From positions 89,877 to 153,876 of the forward strand of contig JANQHX010000109.1 of the NCBI GenBank assembly GCA_028282465.1: DNA of 64,000 nt. The letters are read 5' to 3'. Below the pieces are notes generated by a model. The model had not been told where the DNA came from. It did no database searches and saw only the letters and a program-made list of their open reading frames with translations. The position numbers and the translations under genes are program-made. The DNA comes from Gynuella sp. Lineage in GTDB: Bacteria > Pseudomonadota > Gammaproteobacteria > Pseudomonadales > Natronospirillaceae. Within the stretch, counting starts at the first letter, position 1, and each line of letters opens with the position of its first letter. This document shows positions 17,875 through 29,046 of this stretch, one piece after another.

Positions 17875-19173
17875 ATGGATTGCCCTACCCACTTACCGTT
17901 ATCAGATTATGAGGAGCTTTTAAGCACTTCCCAACTGGAAGTGGGTATGACCGTTGTTCGTATTGATATCCCATGGAAGCAAACTCAATTCCCATTAATG
18001 GGTTTTAGAATAAGTGACGATAAACAGGTTGAGCAATTACAGGTACTGAGTAGTAGAGCTGTCATACTGAAAAATACCAGAGTGAAGCCTAAATATGGCA
18101 AAAAACACTCTATTCCTACTAAGTTTTCCAGCCAAACCCATCAATACAATGCCAAGCGCTTTACCTCTGCTGATCTTGAAATCACCCAAGAACATCATCA
18201 CAGCGCAAAAAATTATTTTAAGCGTTATGTTTCACAATTTGTTGCTGGACAAAAACCAGATTTCCAAGATTTAGAATATGCAGTTGAAGACTGTTTACAG
18301 TCTTTGCTTCAGCAACGTCAAGCCATGATGTGGATGACGAGAATTAAGAATAAAGACGAGTATACAGTTGAGCATTCAATCAATGTTTCAATTCTTTGTA
18401 TGGCAGTAGCACTACAACTTGGAAAAGAGCAATCTAAAGTATTGGAATTTGGTTTAACTGGAATGCTCCATGATGTCGGCAAAATCCATTTAGATAAAAA
18501 AGTTTTATATAAACCCGGTCCATTGGATCCAGAGGAATACAAGCATGTGCAACAACATAGCCAAATAGGCTATGACATGCTTTCCAAAGACCCCAATATT
18601 ATTCAACCCATTAGGACAGCCGTTTTACAACATCACGAGCGAGTTGATGGAAAAGGTTACCCTCTTGGATTGCAAAGCGCAGAAATATCAGTCATGGCAA
18701 AAGTAGTCGCCATTGCTGATGCTTTTGATGCAATGACGAGTCAAAGAGTTTACAACTTCCCTAAAACAACTCAGGAAGCCCTGGCCACACTACATAGATT
18801 TCGAGGTACTCAGTTTGACGAGCATCTGGTGTCTTTATTTACTGACTGCGTGGGTATTTACCCTGAAGGCAGTATCGTTGAATTAACATCGGGAGAAGTT
18901 GCCATCGTAATTTCAGTATCTAGTGAACATAAATTGTTGCCGATGGTTTTAGTCATTCTGGACAAGAATAAAAAACTTACTGATAAAAGAGTCATGGATC
19001 TGAATCAATACAGAGATGAACTGGGTTTTCCACAGCTTAGAATCAAAACTGCCATGGTTGACGGTAGTTACGGTATTTTTGCTAAGGAGTATTATTCTTA
19101 TACCGCAACTGGCAATAAGGTACTCATGGAAATCAATAAACAATTATCCCATTACTCAGATGGATCAGCTTGA
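17875..19173 (+). CDS. HD-GYP domain cyclic-di-GMP phosphodiesterase with DUF3391
   Basis: Predicted to hydrolyse cyclic di-GMP. An N-terminal DUF3391-type region (residues ~15-130, LEVGMTVVRIDIPWKQTQFPLMGF) is followed by the HD-GYP domain with TGMLHDVGKIHLDKKVLYKPG, QQHSQIGYDML and LQHHERVDGKGYPLG; all metal-binding HD and GYP residues are present. No membrane segments. The last 22 bases overlap the end of convergent mazG. Confidence 0.92.
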   Translation: MDCPTHLPLSDYEELLSTSQLEVGMTVVRIDIPWKQTQFPLMGFRISDDKQVEQLQVLSSRAVILKNTRVKPKYGKKHSIPTKFSSQTHQYNAKRFTSADLEITQEHHHSAKNYFKRYVSQFVAGQKPDFQDLEYAVEDCLQSLLQQRQAMMWMTRIKNKDEYTVEHSINVSILCMAVALQLGKEQSKVLEFGLTGMLHDVGKIHLDKKVLYKPGPLDPEEYKHVQQHSQIGYDMLSKDPNIIQPIRTAVLQHHERVDGKGYPLGLQSAEISVMAKVVAIADAFDAMTSQRVYNFPKTTQEALATLHRFRGTQFDEHLVSLFTDCVGIYPEGSIVELTSGEVAIVISVSSEHKLLPMVLVILDKNKKLTDKRVMDLNQYRDELGFPQLRIKTAMVDGSYGIFAKEYYSYTATGNKVLMEINKQLSHYSDGSA

Positions 19174-20000
19174 GCCAGTCTAGATTTAGCTTTCTGCCAC
19201 AATACTTCTTTTTCTTCCATCTCTAGCTTTTCAAAATCAATACTTTCACTTTCTGAAATAGATTCCATTTCTTTAAATCTAGATCTGAATTTAAGGTTAC
19301 TTTTTCGTAGAGCATCTTCAGAATTAATATTTAGTTTTCTGCTTAAATTTACCAAAGTAAAAAACAGATCACCCAATTCTTCTTCAATATTCACTATATC
19401 TTTGTTTTCTATGGCCCGTTTAAGCTCTTCTATTTCAGATTGAAACTGAGGAAAGACATCCAATGGGTCTGCCCAATCAAATCCTGTTTTAGCCGCTACT
19501 TTTTGAAGCTTATCAGCTTGCTGCAGAGCTGGAAAAGTAGAGGGAACGACATCCAGTTTTGATTTAGAAATGTTTTTTTGAGGTTTTAGACTTTTTTCTT
19601 CAGCTTTAATCTGATCCCATCTCTTATTTATTTCTTTATCGGAAATAGTCTGACCCGGAGTTCGCTGACTCTCTAAAGTGCCATCAGGAAATACATGAGG
19701 ATGTCTACGTATCAGTTTTTCAACAACCAGTTGTACAACATCCTGAAACTCGAAATGTTTTTCTTCTTTGGCAAATTGAGAATAAAAAATGATATGAAAT
19801 AACAAGTCGCCCAGTTCTTCTTTAGTATGATCAAAGTCTTGATTTTCGATCGCTTCTACAAGCTCATAAACTTCCTCTAAGCTGTGACTAACAATACTTT
19901 GCCAATTCTGTTTTAAATCCCAGGGACAGCCAGTCTCAGGATCTCTCAATCTAGACATTAAATATTCCAGATCCTGAATTTGATATTTTGGATGTGACAT
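19152..20000 (-). CDS. mazG: nucleoside triphosphate pyrophosphohydrolase MazG
   Basis: Hydrolyses (d)NTPs to monophosphate and pyrophosphate, and is reported in E. coli to lower ppGpp. Two MazG domains are visible, each with an EExxE/ELGD metal-binding core (SLEEVYELVEAI...KEELGDLLFHIIFYSQ and EELGDLFFTLVNLSR). The length of 282 is typical of the two-domain form. It starts on the relA stop codon (TAATG, sharing base 20000), so translation is coupled to relA. Confidence 0.95.
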   Translation of the reverse strand: MSHPKYQIQDLEYLMSRLRDPETGCPWDLKQNWQSIVSHSLEEVYELVEAIENQDFDHTKEELGDLLFHIIFYSQFAKEEKHFEFQDVVQLVVEKLIRRHPHVFPDGTLESQRTPGQTISDKEINKRWDQIKAEEKSLKPQKNISKSKLDVVPSTFPALQQADKLQKVAAKTGFDWADPLDVFPQFQSEIEELKRAIENKDIVNIEEELGDLFFTLVNLSRKLNINSEDALRKSNLKFRSRFKEMESISESESIDFEKLEMEEKEVLWQKAKSRLAQADPSE

Positions 20001-22258
20001 TACTTATGTTTCTTCTTTTTCTGAATAGAGCGTTGAACAGAAAACACGTTAGGTAAAGAACTAATCTGATTCATGAGCTTACTCAGAGTGTTCAAATTAT
20101 CAATTTCTACAGTAAGCCTCATGTCTGCCATACTCTCCTCTTTGTGAGAAAGCGTATTAACCGCCGTAATATTGACCGAACTACTGGCAACAACCAACAT
20201 TATGTCTTTTAACAATCCGGTACGATCGTAAGACTGGATTTCTAAATCTACTGGGTAGACGCTGGACGATTCAGAGCCCCAATCAACCTCTACAACTCTC
20301 CCCGGTTCTTCCGACTTTAACTGCAACAGATTAATGCAGTCTTGCCGATGTATAGATACACCTCGCCCAACGGTGATGTAGCCGACAATAGGATCACCTG
20401 GAACTGGATGACAGCAACCTGCCATTTGAGTGAGTAAATTGCCTACACCTAAAATAGTGATGTCGGAATCTGATGGCGCATCACTAGGCTTACGTACCTG
20501 AAATTCTTTTTGTTCTGGCTTTTCAATTTGATGTTCAGCAGCATGCACCACTTGCATCAGGCTCAGATCACCTGCACCTAAGGCAGCATATAAATCTTCA
20601 ATGGTTTTAAAATTAACTTGTTGCGCTAGCTTATTCAGATCCAATGAAGGGATGCCGAAACGCACAAGCTCTCTCTTCAGCGTTGACATACCATCTTGAA
20701 TGTTCTGGTCTCGATTCTGGGTTTTAAACCAGTGCTTAATTTTGGCTTTGGCTCTGTTGGTGTAAACGTAACCCAGATCTGAGTTCAACCAATCTCGCGA
20801 AGGAGTTCCATGTTTCGCGGTAAGAATTTCGATTTGGTCTCCAACCTGCAAACGATAGGTTAAAGGAACAATTTTTCCATTTGCTTTTGCGCCTCTACAA
20901 GCGTGGCCAACTTCCGTATGTACCTTGTAAGCAAAATCGATAGGTGTTGCCCCTTTTGCCACATCAACAACGTGACCGTCAGGAGTCATCACATAAATTC
21001 GATCATTCTCGGTATCTGCATCACCAAACTCTTCTACTAACTCACCAATACCGCCTAACTCTTCATGCCATTCGAGAACTTGACGCAACCAAGATATCTT
21101 CTCTTCATAACCTTTTGTTTTAGCGCTGGCCGACGCATCTGTACCTTTGTAACGGAAGTGAGCACATACTCCCATTTCTGCATCTTCATGCATATTAAAT
21201 GTACGGATTTGAATTTCGATAACCTTGCCTTCAGGGCCAATCACTGCAGTGTGCAGAGAGCGATAGCCGTTAGCCTTAGGGTTTGCAATATAGTCATCAA
21301 ATTCTTTTGGAATACTGCGCCACAGGTTGTGGACAATTCCGAGTACGGTATAGCAGTCTCTAATTTCAGGAACCAGAATGCGAACAGCTCGAACATCATA
21401 CACTTGAGAAAAACCAATGTTCTTGCGACTCATTTTTCGCCAAATGGAGTAAATGTGTTTAGCTCGGCCATACACGTCCGGCTCTTCGATACCGGCCTTC
21501 GTCAGTTGTTCTTTAATAGAGTTGATAACCTTCAAGATATATTCTTCTCTATCAACACGCCGACCATCTAACAGCTTGGCTATCTTTTTATAATTCGCAG
21601 CTTCTAAATATCGAAAGGAAAGATCTTCGAGCTCCCATTTGATCTGCCCCACCCCAAGCCGATGAGCTAACGGAGCGTAAACATCAAACACCTCTCTTGC
21701 TACTTTGTACTTTCTTTGGGCAGGGGCATGTTTGACCGCTCGAATGGCACAGGTTCGCTCCGCCAACTTAATCAGAGCAATTCTCACATCGTTGATCATA
21801 CTGACCAACATTTTGCGCACATTTTCTAACTGTGCATCTGACTGACCTAAAACGGTTTCTCTGGTAGTTTTGTGTTTTTGATGGATGTGGGCCATTTGAA
21901 GAACGCCTTCAATAAGCCTGGAGACGCCTGGGCCAAACTGATCTTGCACCGTTTCCATCTGCAACTTGCCCTCCCGGATGGCCCGGTATAATACTGCGGC
22001 CACTAGGGTTTCCTGATCCATGTTGAGATCTGCCAGAATTTCGGCCATTTCCAAGCCAGTGCGGTAGCTAGAAGCGCCTTCTACCCAGATATTTTCAGCT
22101 TCTATGGCTTCTTCTTCAGCAACCCTGGAAATTCGGCATGCATGTACCAGCTCCTCTTCGTCCAAAACATCAACTTTAGACTTAAGTCGCTCTAACCAGG
22201 ACTCAAGATCAACCGTTCCATCCTGGAATACCGGCTGATCCTCTCTCACTTTAACCAT
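20000..22258 (-). CDS. relA: GTP pyrophosphokinase RelA
   Basis: Ribosome-associated (p)ppGpp synthetase of the stringent response. Domain order: degenerate HD hydrolase domain, synthetase domain (YDVRAVRILVPEIRDCYTVLG..., PKANGYRSLHTAVIGPEGKVIEIQIRT), TGS (VMTPDGHVVDVAKGATPIDFAYKVHTEVG), and C-terminal zinc-finger (MAGCCHPVPGDPIVGYIT) and ACT domains. The usual HD metal motif is replaced (AAVLYRAIREG), indicating a synthetase-only RelA rather than SpoT. The ATG at 22258 (MVKVRED) is preferred to one 11 codons upstream. Coupled to mazG. Confidence 0.95.
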   Translation of the reverse strand: MVKVREDQPVFQDGTVDLESWLERLKSKVDVLDEEELVHACRISRVAEEEAIEAENIWVEGASSYRTGLEMAEILADLNMDQETLVAAVLYRAIREGKLQMETVQDQFGPGVSRLIEGVLQMAHIHQKHKTTRETVLGQSDAQLENVRKMLVSMINDVRIALIKLAERTCAIRAVKHAPAQRKYKVAREVFDVYAPLAHRLGVGQIKWELEDLSFRYLEAANYKKIAKLLDGRRVDREEYILKVINSIKEQLTKAGIEEPDVYGRAKHIYSIWRKMSRKNIGFSQVYDVRAVRILVPEIRDCYTVLGIVHNLWRSIPKEFDDYIANPKANGYRSLHTAVIGPEGKVIEIQIRTFNMHEDAEMGVCAHFRYKGTDASASAKTKGYEEKISWLRQVLEWHEELGGIGELVEEFGDADTENDRIYVMTPDGHVVDVAKGATPIDFAYKVHTEVGHACRGAKANGKIVPLTYRLQVGDQIEILTAKHGTPSRDWLNSDLGYVYTNRAKAKIKHWFKTQNRDQNIQDGMSTLKRELVRFGIPSLDLNKLAQQVNFKTIEDLYAALGAGDLSLMQVVHAAEHQIEKPEQKEFQVRKPSDAPSDSDITILGVGNLLTQMAGCCHPVPGDPIVGYITVGRGVSIHRQDCINLLQLKSEEPGRVVEVDWGSESSSVYPVDLEIQSYDRTGLLKDIMLVVASSSVNITAVNTLSHKEESMADMRLTVEIDNLNTLSKLMNQISSLPNVFSVQRSIQKKKKHK

Positions 22259-22426
22259 GAATACTCTTCGACTTGTACAAAATAGAAACAACTATTCTTT
22301 ATCAGGGGCATTAACTTAACGACACCTAAGGCAAAAAGCCAATTCAGAATATTGAATTAAGAATAGTAGATGACTGCTCCTGGGAAGGAGCAACAAGAGG
22401 CAATTCTAATACCATTAATGGGGTAC

Positions 22427-23329
22427 TTATTTGGAAAAAACCCCTGTGGACAAGTATCTGTCTCCACGGTCACAGATAATGGCAACGATAGTCGCATGTT
22501 CCAGCTCTTGAGAAAGCTGAAGAGCCCCAGCCACAGCACCGCCAGAACTGATGCCACAGAAAATTCCTTCTTTTTGCGCAAGCTCTCTTGTGGTTTTTTC
22601 TGCAATATCCTGGGGCATGCTGATGACTTCATCGACTCTGGTTTCATCAAAGATGGAGGGTAAATATTCTTTTGGCCAGCGACGAATCCCTGGGATTTGA
22701 GCACCATCAGCAGGTTGCAGCCCGATTATCTGAATGTTTGGATTCACTTCTTTCAAATATGTCGACGTGCCCATAATGGTGCCTGTAGTACCCATAGCAC
22801 TCACAAAATGGGTAACCTGCCCCTTAGTTTGTTGCCAAATTTCCGGGCCTGTTCCGCGGTAGTGGGCCAGAGGGTTATCTGGGTTTGCAAACTGATCTAA
22901 AACTTTGCCTTCTCCATTAGCTTCCATGGTTTTAGCCAAATCACGTGCGGATTCCATACCCTGCTCCCTCGACACCAGAACCAGTTCTGCGCCGTAAGCC
23001 GCCATGGCATCTTTACGTTCTTGAGACATGTTATCAGGCATAATCAATTTGATGGGGTATCCTTTAATGGCCGCCGCCATTGCCAGAGCAATACCCGTGT
23101 TACCTGAGGTAGCTTCAATCAGAGTTTGGCCTGGAGAAATGTCACCTCTGCGTTCCGCTTCAGAAATCATACTGAGCGCCGGTCGATCCTTAACCGATCC
23201 AGCTGGATTATTACCTTCAAGCTTCACCAACACAGTATTAGTGGTTTCACCTGTAAGACGTTGCAGACGAACCAATGGCGTATTGCCAACAAATTGTTCG
23301 ATGGTTGGATAATCAGCTTTCTTAGTCAC
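22427..23329 (-). CDS. cysM: cysteine synthase B
   Basis: PLP-dependent O-acetylserine sulfhydrylase of the CysM type, which makes cysteine from O-acetylserine and sulfide or thiosulfate. The PLP lysine is K47 in GSVKDRPA, the phosphate-binding loop is SGNTG and the substrate loop GTTGT is present. At 300 residues it fits CysM. The gap to relA (168 bases) holds a short hairpin (TGCTCC/GGAGCA near 22375) but no gene. In Pseudomonas-type genomes an rlmD gene often lies between cysM and relA; it is absent here. Confidence 0.93.
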   Translation of the reverse strand: MTKKADYPTIEQFVGNTPLVRLQRLTGETTNTVLVKLEGNNPAGSVKDRPALSMISEAERRGDISPGQTLIEATSGNTGIALAMAAAIKGYPIKLIMPDNMSQERKDAMAAYGAELVLVSREQGMESARDLAKTMEANGEGKVLDQFANPDNPLAHYRGTGPEIWQQTKGQVTHFVSAMGTTGTIMGTSTYLKEVNPNIQIIGLQPADGAQIPGIRRWPKEYLPSIFDETRVDEVISMPQDIAEKTTRELAQKEGIFCGISSGGAVAGALQLSQELEHATIVAIICDRGDRYLSTGVFSK

Positions 23330-23528
23330 AGTGGTTACTCATCATGTTTAACATCTTAAGACCCAGATTTTCCCAGATCAGATCAAATTATCTGAATAGT
23401 TTAATCTGAATAAAGGCCTCTTGTTTAATAGCTTGAGGCTATAAGCTCATTCCGCAAAATTTGTCAGTGTCTGCTAACTCCCTTTCAAGCTAGAATTAGC
23501 AAAGATTTACCAGATAAGAAGACTTTCC

Positions 23529-26342
23529 ATGCGTTTGGGGTTACACCGCAGAATTCTAATTGTTGCTTTAGTTCCGGCCTTTATACTGGGCCTGATTTTT
23601 ACTCTTTATTTCACTTGGCAACAGAACGTACAACTCGACAACAATCTTTTAGACCGGGCTAAAGCGTCTGCCACCCGTCTCGGCGATGCCATGGAGTTTG
23701 GCCTTTATTCTAAAAATAATGAGCTTTTGCAAAAGCTAAGCCGTCGAGCACTTAATGAACCTGATGCTAGGTCTGTGACTGTTTACGACTTCACCAGCAA
23801 GCAAATTGCTCACGCTGGCCCCAACATGGCAGAGTCTTATTTACAAAACCAGTTTTCAAATGACCTACTGGTTATGGAAACTGACGACAGTGTCAGAATT
23901 CGCATCCCGGTTTCTGGCGAACGCATCAACGCCATGTCTGACGGCAAATCACCCTCAATCGAACTTCTGGGTTGGGCGGAAATCGAGTTTTCTACATCCA
24001 ATACCCGGGTTTCTCAATATCAATCATTTTTACTAAATTTGGTGCTTTTGGTTGTTGCCATGTGTTTGGTAACCATCACCGCATTATATTTCAGTCAAGA
24101 AGTCACCAGACCTATCTTGAGAATGACACAAGCGGTGGCCAGGATTCGTGAAGGAGACTTGGACACTAAGATTGACACAGGCGCCGAGGGAGAAATTCAA
24201 GTTTTGGAAGAAGGCATTAACGCGATGTCCGCTTCCCTACAAAAAGCTTATAGAGAAATGCAAAGCAATGTGGATCAAGCTACCCAGGATCTTAGGGAAA
24301 CATTAGAGACCATTGAAATTCAGAACATTGAATTGGACATGGCCAGACGAGAAGCCCTTGAAGCCAGCCGAATTAAATCTGAATTCTTAGCTAACATGAG
24401 CCATGAAATCAGAACACCGCTCAATGGCATCATAGGGTTTAGTAATCTACTTTCCAAAACCAGCTTAACTCGAAAACAGGAAGACTATATCTCAACTATT
24501 TTGTCTTCCTCTGAAGGCCTTCTTACCATCATCAACGACATTCTAGATTTCGCTAAAATAGAAGCCGGTAAATTGTTGTTAGACAACCGCTCAATGAACC
24601 TTCGAGAAACCATTGAAGATGTATTAACCATGTTAGCGCCAACCGCGCAAACCAAAGACCTGGAGTTGGTATCTCTGGTATACAGCGATGTACCCTTACA
24701 AATTATTGGAGATCAGCTGCGAATCAAACAAGTGGTCACAAACCTAGTTAATAATGCCGTGAAGTTTACGCATAAGGGCAGTGTTGTTGTGAGAGCCATG
24801 TTGGAGCAGGAAGAAGAACATGACATGGTTCTGAAAATAAGTATTACTGACACCGGGGTGGGCTTAAGCAAAGAGCAACAACAAAAACTATTTCACGCAT
24901 TCCAGCAAGCAGATTCTTCTACAGCTCGTGAATATGGGGGAACCGGATTAGGACTGGCAATATCCAAACGCCTCGTTGAACAAATGGGTGGAGATATAGG
25001 TCTTGAAAGTGAACAGGGTAAAGGCAGTACATTCTGGTTCACACTCAATACTGAAGTGGATCAAAACCAGTCTCCTCAAACCATGGACGGATTGATCGAT
25101 AAAACCATTTTACTGTTTGAACCGCATGAAATGACCCGTTTATCTTTAAGGCATACCTTATCGGCATGGGAAGCCAATATCATTGAAATTGAAACCCCTA
25201 ACCAATTGCTAAAAGCTTGCAAGCAACGGCCAAATTGCCATGCCATTATTATTGGTTTAAATAGCCAGCAATCTAAAGAGCCCGGCATTCATAAATTAAT
25301 AAAAAAACTAAGATCCGAACTTAATACCAAAACTATAGTACTGACCAATAGCATTGAAGCGGATATTTCTCACAAGGTAATTGAGCTGGGAGCCACTGCT
25401 ACTCTTGGAAAACCTGTAAAACAAGCAAAACTCTATCAGCTTCTGGCTCAAGATATATCATTTGAAAAACCAAGGCCTGCCGAACGTGTCGAAAGTATTC
25501 AAATACTAGGTGACGCGGCCCCCAAAATATTGGCTGTTGATGACAACCCCGCAAATCTTAAATTGATATGTACCTTTTTAGATGCACTGGGGGCGAAAGT
25601 TAGTGCAGCAGCTAACGGCCAGCAAGCATATGATAAAGTGATGGCAGGGGACTTTGATTTAGTATTCATGGATATTCAAATGCCACAAATGGATGGCATA
25701 GAAACCACCAAACTCATTCGTGATCAAGAAAAAAATGGTAAGCGAACGCCCATAGTAGCGTTAACTGCTCATGCGCTTTCTGGAGAGAAAGAACATCTGT
25801 TACAGTCAGGTATGGATGACTACTTAACCAAACCCGTTGACGAGCAACAACTACTCAAAACAATTAGTAAATGGACCAGTTATAAGTCTCAACAGGAATC
25901 AAATAACAACAGCCAAGCAATTAAAAATATTCCTGAAAATTCAGACAAACTCAGTAAGCCAGTTGAAACCCATTCTGTAGATTTGCAATTAGCACTTACA
26001 AGGGCTGGTAATAAAGAAGATTTAGCAAAAGACATGTTTGGAATGTTGCTGGACAGCTTAGTGGAAGATGAGCAAGCTATGATTCAGGCTTATCATGAAG
26101 GTGATTACACACAGCTATTGGAACTGGTTCATCGACTCCATGGTGCAACGAAATACTGTGGAGTGCCAAAGCTCCAATCATCCGCAGCTAAAACTGAAAC
26201 TTTAATAAAACAAAAGCATTACCGCCAAGTTGAGGATGCACTATTTATACTCTGTGAAGAAATGGGAGAAGTACAGCGCTGGGCAGAGGAAAACGATTGG
26301 AAACCGATGTTATTGCAACTAAAACAAGGGGTGACTGCCTGA
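23529..26342 (+). CDS. barA: hybrid sensor histidine kinase BarA/GacS
   Basis: Inner-membrane sensor of the BarA-UvrY (GacS-GacA) system, which controls CsrA-sequestering small RNAs. In order: TM1 (residues ~8-30), periplasmic domain, TM2 (~160-180), HAMP, a coiled coil, HisKA with H292 in [13 protein letters not shown], HATPase_c ([28 protein letters not shown]), a degenerate receiver (~520-640) without the phospho-Asp, an active receiver with D715 in [12 protein letters not shown], and an HPt with H871 ([13 protein letters not shown]). The length of 937 and the position divergent from cysM match the family. Confidence 0.95.
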   Translation: MRLGLHRRILIVALVPAFILGLIFTLYFTWQQNVQLDNNLLDRAKASATRLGDAMEFGLYSKNNELLQKLSRRALNEPDARSVTVYDFTSKQIAHAGPNMAESYLQNQFSNDLLVMETDDSVRIRIPVSGERINAMSDGKSPSIELLGWAEIEFSTSNTRVSQYQSFLLNLVLLVVAMCLVTITALYFSQEVTRPILRMTQAVARIREGDLDTKIDTGAEGEIQVLEEGINAMSASLQKAYREMQSNVDQATQDLRETLETIEIQNIELDMARREALEASRIKSEFLANMSHEIRTPLNGIIGFSNLLSKTSLTRKQEDYISTILSSSEGLLTIINDILDFAKIEAGKLLLDNRSMNLRETIEDVLTMLAPTAQTKDLELVSLVYSDVPLQIIGDQLRIKQVVTNLVNNAVKFTHKGSVVVRAMLEQEEEHDMVLKISITDTGVGLSKEQQQKLFHAFQQADSSTAREYGGTGLGLAISKRLVEQMGGDIGLESEQGKGSTFWFTLNTEVDQNQSPQTMDGLIDKTILLFEPHEMTRLSLRHTLSAWEANIIEIETPNQLLKACKQRPNCHAIIIGLNSQQSKEPGIHKLIKKLRSELNTKTIVLTNSIEADISHKVIELGATATLGKPVKQAKLYQLLAQDISFEKPRPAERVESIQILGDAAPKILAVDDNPANLKLICTFLDALGAKVSAAANGQQAYDKVMAGDFDLVFMDIQMPQMDGIETTKLIRDQEKNGKRTPIVALTAHALSGEKEHLLQSGMDDYLTKPVDEQQLLKTISKWTSYKSQQESNNNSQAIKNIPENSDKLSKPVETHSVDLQLALTRAGNKEDLAKDMFGMLLDSLVEDEQAMIQAYHEGDYTQLLELVHRLHGATKYCGVPKLQSSAAKTETLIKQKHYRQVEDALFILCEEMGEVQRWAEENDWKPMLLQLKQGVTA

Positions 26343-26380
26343 TTTTGTGATTAATAGTCTGTTTTTATTTGGGCGTAGTA

Positions 26381-26755
26381 TTATTCGATAACAGCAAAGG
26401 CAACTGCAAATTCTTTTTCATCTGAAATGGAAAGATGAATAGTCGAAGCGCCCAGAGTCGCTAATTTGTCTTTAGCAACCCCAGACACGTCAACCATCGG
26501 AGCACCCAATTCGTCATTTAAGATTTGAAAATCGGCCCAAGACACACCTTTAGCTATACCTGTACCCAAGGCTTTAGATATAGCCTCTTTCGCAGCAAAT
26601 CGCTTTGCTAGCCAATTAACAGCATCTCTTTTGACTAGATAAATCTGCAACTCATCCTTCGTTAGAATTCTTTTAGCAAAAGCATCTCCATTACGCTCAA
26701 TTACGTCTTTAATTCTAGCGATTGAAACTATGTCGGTGCCTATGCCTTTTATCAT
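26381..26755 (-). CDS. acpS: holo-[acyl-carrier-protein] synthase
   Basis: Transfers the 4'-phosphopantetheine of CoA to a serine of acyl carrier protein. The GIGTDIVSIARI opening (magnesium-binding D8) and the WLAKRFAAKEAISKALGTGI motif with its catalytic Glu are intact. The length of 124 is normal. It is the last gene of the long leftward operon, 2 bases after pdxJ. Confidence 0.96.
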   Translation of the reverse strand: MIKGIGTDIVSIARIKDVIERNGDAFAKRILTKDELQIYLVKRDAVNWLAKRFAAKEAISKALGTGIAKGVSWADFQILNDELGAPMVDVSGVAKDKLATLGASTIHLSISDEKEFAVAFAVIE

Positions 26756-26757
26756 AT

Positions 26758-27498
26758 TCAGCGCTTAAGTAATTCTTTCATATCCCGAACGGCTAAATCC
26801 AAGCCGCAGATAACAGCCCTAGCTATTATAGAATGACCAATATTCAATTCATTAAACTCAGGAACCTGAACAATTGGTGTAACGTTATGGTAGTGCAATC
26901 CATGCCCAGCATTCACCACCAGCCCTAGGTCAGCGGCATATTTTGCGGCATCAATGATTCTGGCTAATTCATTGTTCCTTAAAACAACATCAGTTGCATC
27001 TGCGTATGCACCAGTATGAATTTCAATAGTAGGAGCGCCACATCTTTTCGCTGCATCAATTTGATCTTTTTCTGGATCTATAAATAAGCTTACATCAATA
27101 TTTGCGGAAGCTAACTGATCGCAAGCTTTGGCCACAGTACTTTCCGATTCTAAAACGTTTAACCCGCCCTCCGTGGTAACCTCTTCTCGCTTTTCTGGTA
27201 CCAAGCAACAATGTGCAGGTTTTGTTTTGACCGCGATCGCAACCATTTCGTCAGTGACGGCCATTTCCAAATTCAATTTGGTCTGTAAGGTTGCGGCTAA
27301 GAGTTCAATATCACGATCAATGATATGACGGCGATCTTCCCTAAGGTGGGCGGTTATACCGTCCGCACCCGCATGTTCCGCAATTAATGCAGCCTGTACA
27401 GGCTCTGGATAAATAGTACCTCTTGCGTTTCTCAGTGTCGCAATATGATCAATATTAACGCCTAATAAACAGTTTTTCTCAGCAGCCATTCTCGTCAC
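26758..27498 (-). CDS. pdxJ: pyridoxine 5'-phosphate synthase
   Basis: Last step of the DXP-dependent vitamin B6 pathway: condenses 1-deoxyxylulose-5-phosphate with 3-amino-1-hydroxyacetone phosphate. Conserved elements include [24 protein letters not shown] and HTGAYAD. Length 246. The start at 27498 overlaps the recO stop as ATGA; a second ATG three codons in is possible. Clustered with recO and acpS as in most Gammaproteobacteria. Confidence 0.96.
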   Translation of the reverse strand: MTRMAAEKNCLLGVNIDHIATLRNARGTIYPEPVQAALIAEHAGADGITAHLREDRRHIIDRDIELLAATLQTKLNLEMAVTDEMVAIAVKTKPAHCCLVPEKREEVTTEGGLNVLESESTVAKACDQLASANIDVSLFIDPEKDQIDAAKRCGAPTIEIHTGAYADATDVVLRNNELARIIDAAKYAADLGLVVNAGHGLHYHNVTPIVQVPEFNELNIGHSIIARAVICGLDLAVRDMKELLKR

Positions 27499-28148
27499 CT
27501 TTTTAGAAAATACTGTCGAGAACGCAATGGTTCCCGACCTAATAATTTTTGTAATGTTTGGCGATTAATTTGCTTAGCGACAATCAGGGACATTTTTGAT
27601 TGCCAATTATTTTCTCTTATCTGAACCAAGGTTTCTCCGGAGATTTTACGGGAATCAGCGGTTAACCTAAAACCTGATTCCACCTGATACTCATAAAATG
27701 ATTCTGACTGTACCGCTCTACCATTGATATCTTTGAAATAGTCGATACCCAAACCTAACTCATCCAGCAAGATTTTTTCAAAATACCTTAGCTCTGGCTC
27801 ATAGTTATCTGACAGTGCAATTGCATGCAATGTACTGGCATAGACGCCACAGAAACTCTCACTTAAGGTGTGTTTTATCAAAAGTCTGACTATCAGCTCA
27901 TTCAGATAAAGGCCAGCATAAAGAGTGTTGCCCTTTAATGGAATTGCCTTGGCATCACTGCATGCAGAATTGATGAAGTTTTTATTACTGATGTCTAAAC
28001 GGAGTTGCTGAAACATGGGAGTCTGGGACTTTGGAAGGCGGCTAAATAAATCAATACACCCTTGTTGATGAGTTAAGCAAGTTAGTGTTTCTATGGAATC
28101 ATTTTTCATTTGACGATGAACAACAAAAGCAAACTGCTCGTTATTCAT
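27495..28148 (-). CDS. recO: DNA repair protein RecO
   Basis: Recombination mediator that with RecR loads RecA on SSB-coated gaps. An N-terminal OB fold ([20 protein letters not shown]) is followed by a helical domain; sequence is divergent, as is usual for RecO, and the zinc-binding cysteines are not evident. The ATG at 28148 (MNNEQFAF) matches the family start; the frame is open to 28181. It overlaps era by 8 bases and pdxJ by 4, so translation is likely coupled along era-recO-pdxJ. Confidence 0.88.
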   Translation of the reverse strand: MNNEQFAFVVHRQMKNDSIETLTCLTHQQGCIDLFSRLPKSQTPMFQQLRLDISNKNFINSACSDAKAIPLKGNTLYAGLYLNELIVRLLIKHTLSESFCGVYASTLHAIALSDNYEPELRYFEKILLDELGLGIDYFKDINGRAVQSESFYEYQVESGFRLTADSRKISGETLVQIRENNWQSKMSLIVAKQINRQTLQKLLGREPLRSRQYFLKR

Positions 28149-29043
28149 CTCTATAACCCAGGCTTCGAAGTGCCCGCTCATCGTCTGACCAGCCGCCCTT
28201 AACTTTGACCCAAAGGTTTAGCATAACTTTCTCATCGAACAATCGCTCCATATCTTTTCGGGCGTCTGTCCCTATTTTTTTCAGTCGTGAGCCTTTATCA
28301 CCTATCACAATCTTTTTCTGACCGTCTCGCTCCACCAGTATCAAAGCATGAATATGCAATGTCTTGGAATCAAATTCCCACTTTTCGATTTCTACCGCAA
28401 CATTGTGAGGTATCTCAGCACCTAGTTGTCTTACAATTTTTTCTCTCACAATTTCGGCAGCCAAAAAACGTTCCGTTCTATCTGTGATTTGGTCTTCTGG
28501 AAAAAAATGCATCCCTTCTGGAACATAACTTTTTACCTGATGCTCAAGCTGATCAATGTTTTGACCATTTAAAGCTGACATCGGGAATACCGCATCGAAG
28601 TCTCTAATCGACCTAAGTTCTTCAATAAATGGCAATAAGTCTTCCTTATTTTCCATTTGGTCTACTTTGTTTATGGCAAGAATGACTGGTGCCTGATTGT
28701 TTTTAAGTCTTTCTAGAACAAACCTGTCTTCGTCGGTCAGCTTGTTTTTGTCTACGATGAAAACAATTGCATCAACATCTTTTACGGCAGTGGTCGCCGC
28801 TCGGTTCATAAAACGGTTAATGGCTTTATTTTGCCCTAAATGCAAACCCGGCGTGTCCACATAAATAACCTGAGTGGCATCATTATAGGTTTTAATGCCA
28901 AGTATCTGCTGTCTAGTGGTCTGGGGCTTACGAGAGGTAATACTAAGCTTTTGCCCTAGTATTCTGTTTAGAAGGGTCGACTTTCCAACATTTGGTCTTC
29001 CGACAATAGCGACAAAGCCGCAACGTTGATTAGGCTCGATCAT
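28141..29043 (-). CDS. era: GTPase Era
   Basis: Essential GTPase that binds the 3' end of 16S rRNA and acts in 30S assembly. G1 GRPNVGKST (residues ~15-23), DTPG and NKVD motifs are present, followed by a C-terminal KH domain ([22 protein letters not shown]). Length 300. It sits 3 bases after rnc and overlaps recO, the standard rnc-era-recO arrangement. Confidence 0.97.
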   Translation of the reverse strand: MIEPNQRCGFVAIVGRPNVGKSTLLNRILGQKLSITSRKPQTTRQQILGIKTYNDATQVIYVDTPGLHLGQNKAINRFMNRAATTAVKDVDAIVFIVDKNKLTDEDRFVLERLKNNQAPVILAINKVDQMENKEDLLPFIEELRSIRDFDAVFPMSALNGQNIDQLEHQVKSYVPEGMHFFPEDQITDRTERFLAAEIVREKIVRQLGAEIPHNVAVEIEKWEFDSKTLHIHALILVERDGQKKIVIGDKGSRLKKIGTDARKDMERLFDEKVMLNLWVKVKGGWSDDERALRSLGYRDE

Positions 29044-29046
29044 GGG

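Noticed and set aside
21065..21571. 168-codon plus-strand frame inside relA
   Set aside because: It lies antisense to the well-conserved RelA synthetase domain and has no family features.
22357..22707. Minus-strand 116-codon frame and plus-strand 97-codon frame at the cysM end
   Set aside because: Both overlap cysM in other frames; neither has a convincing start signal.
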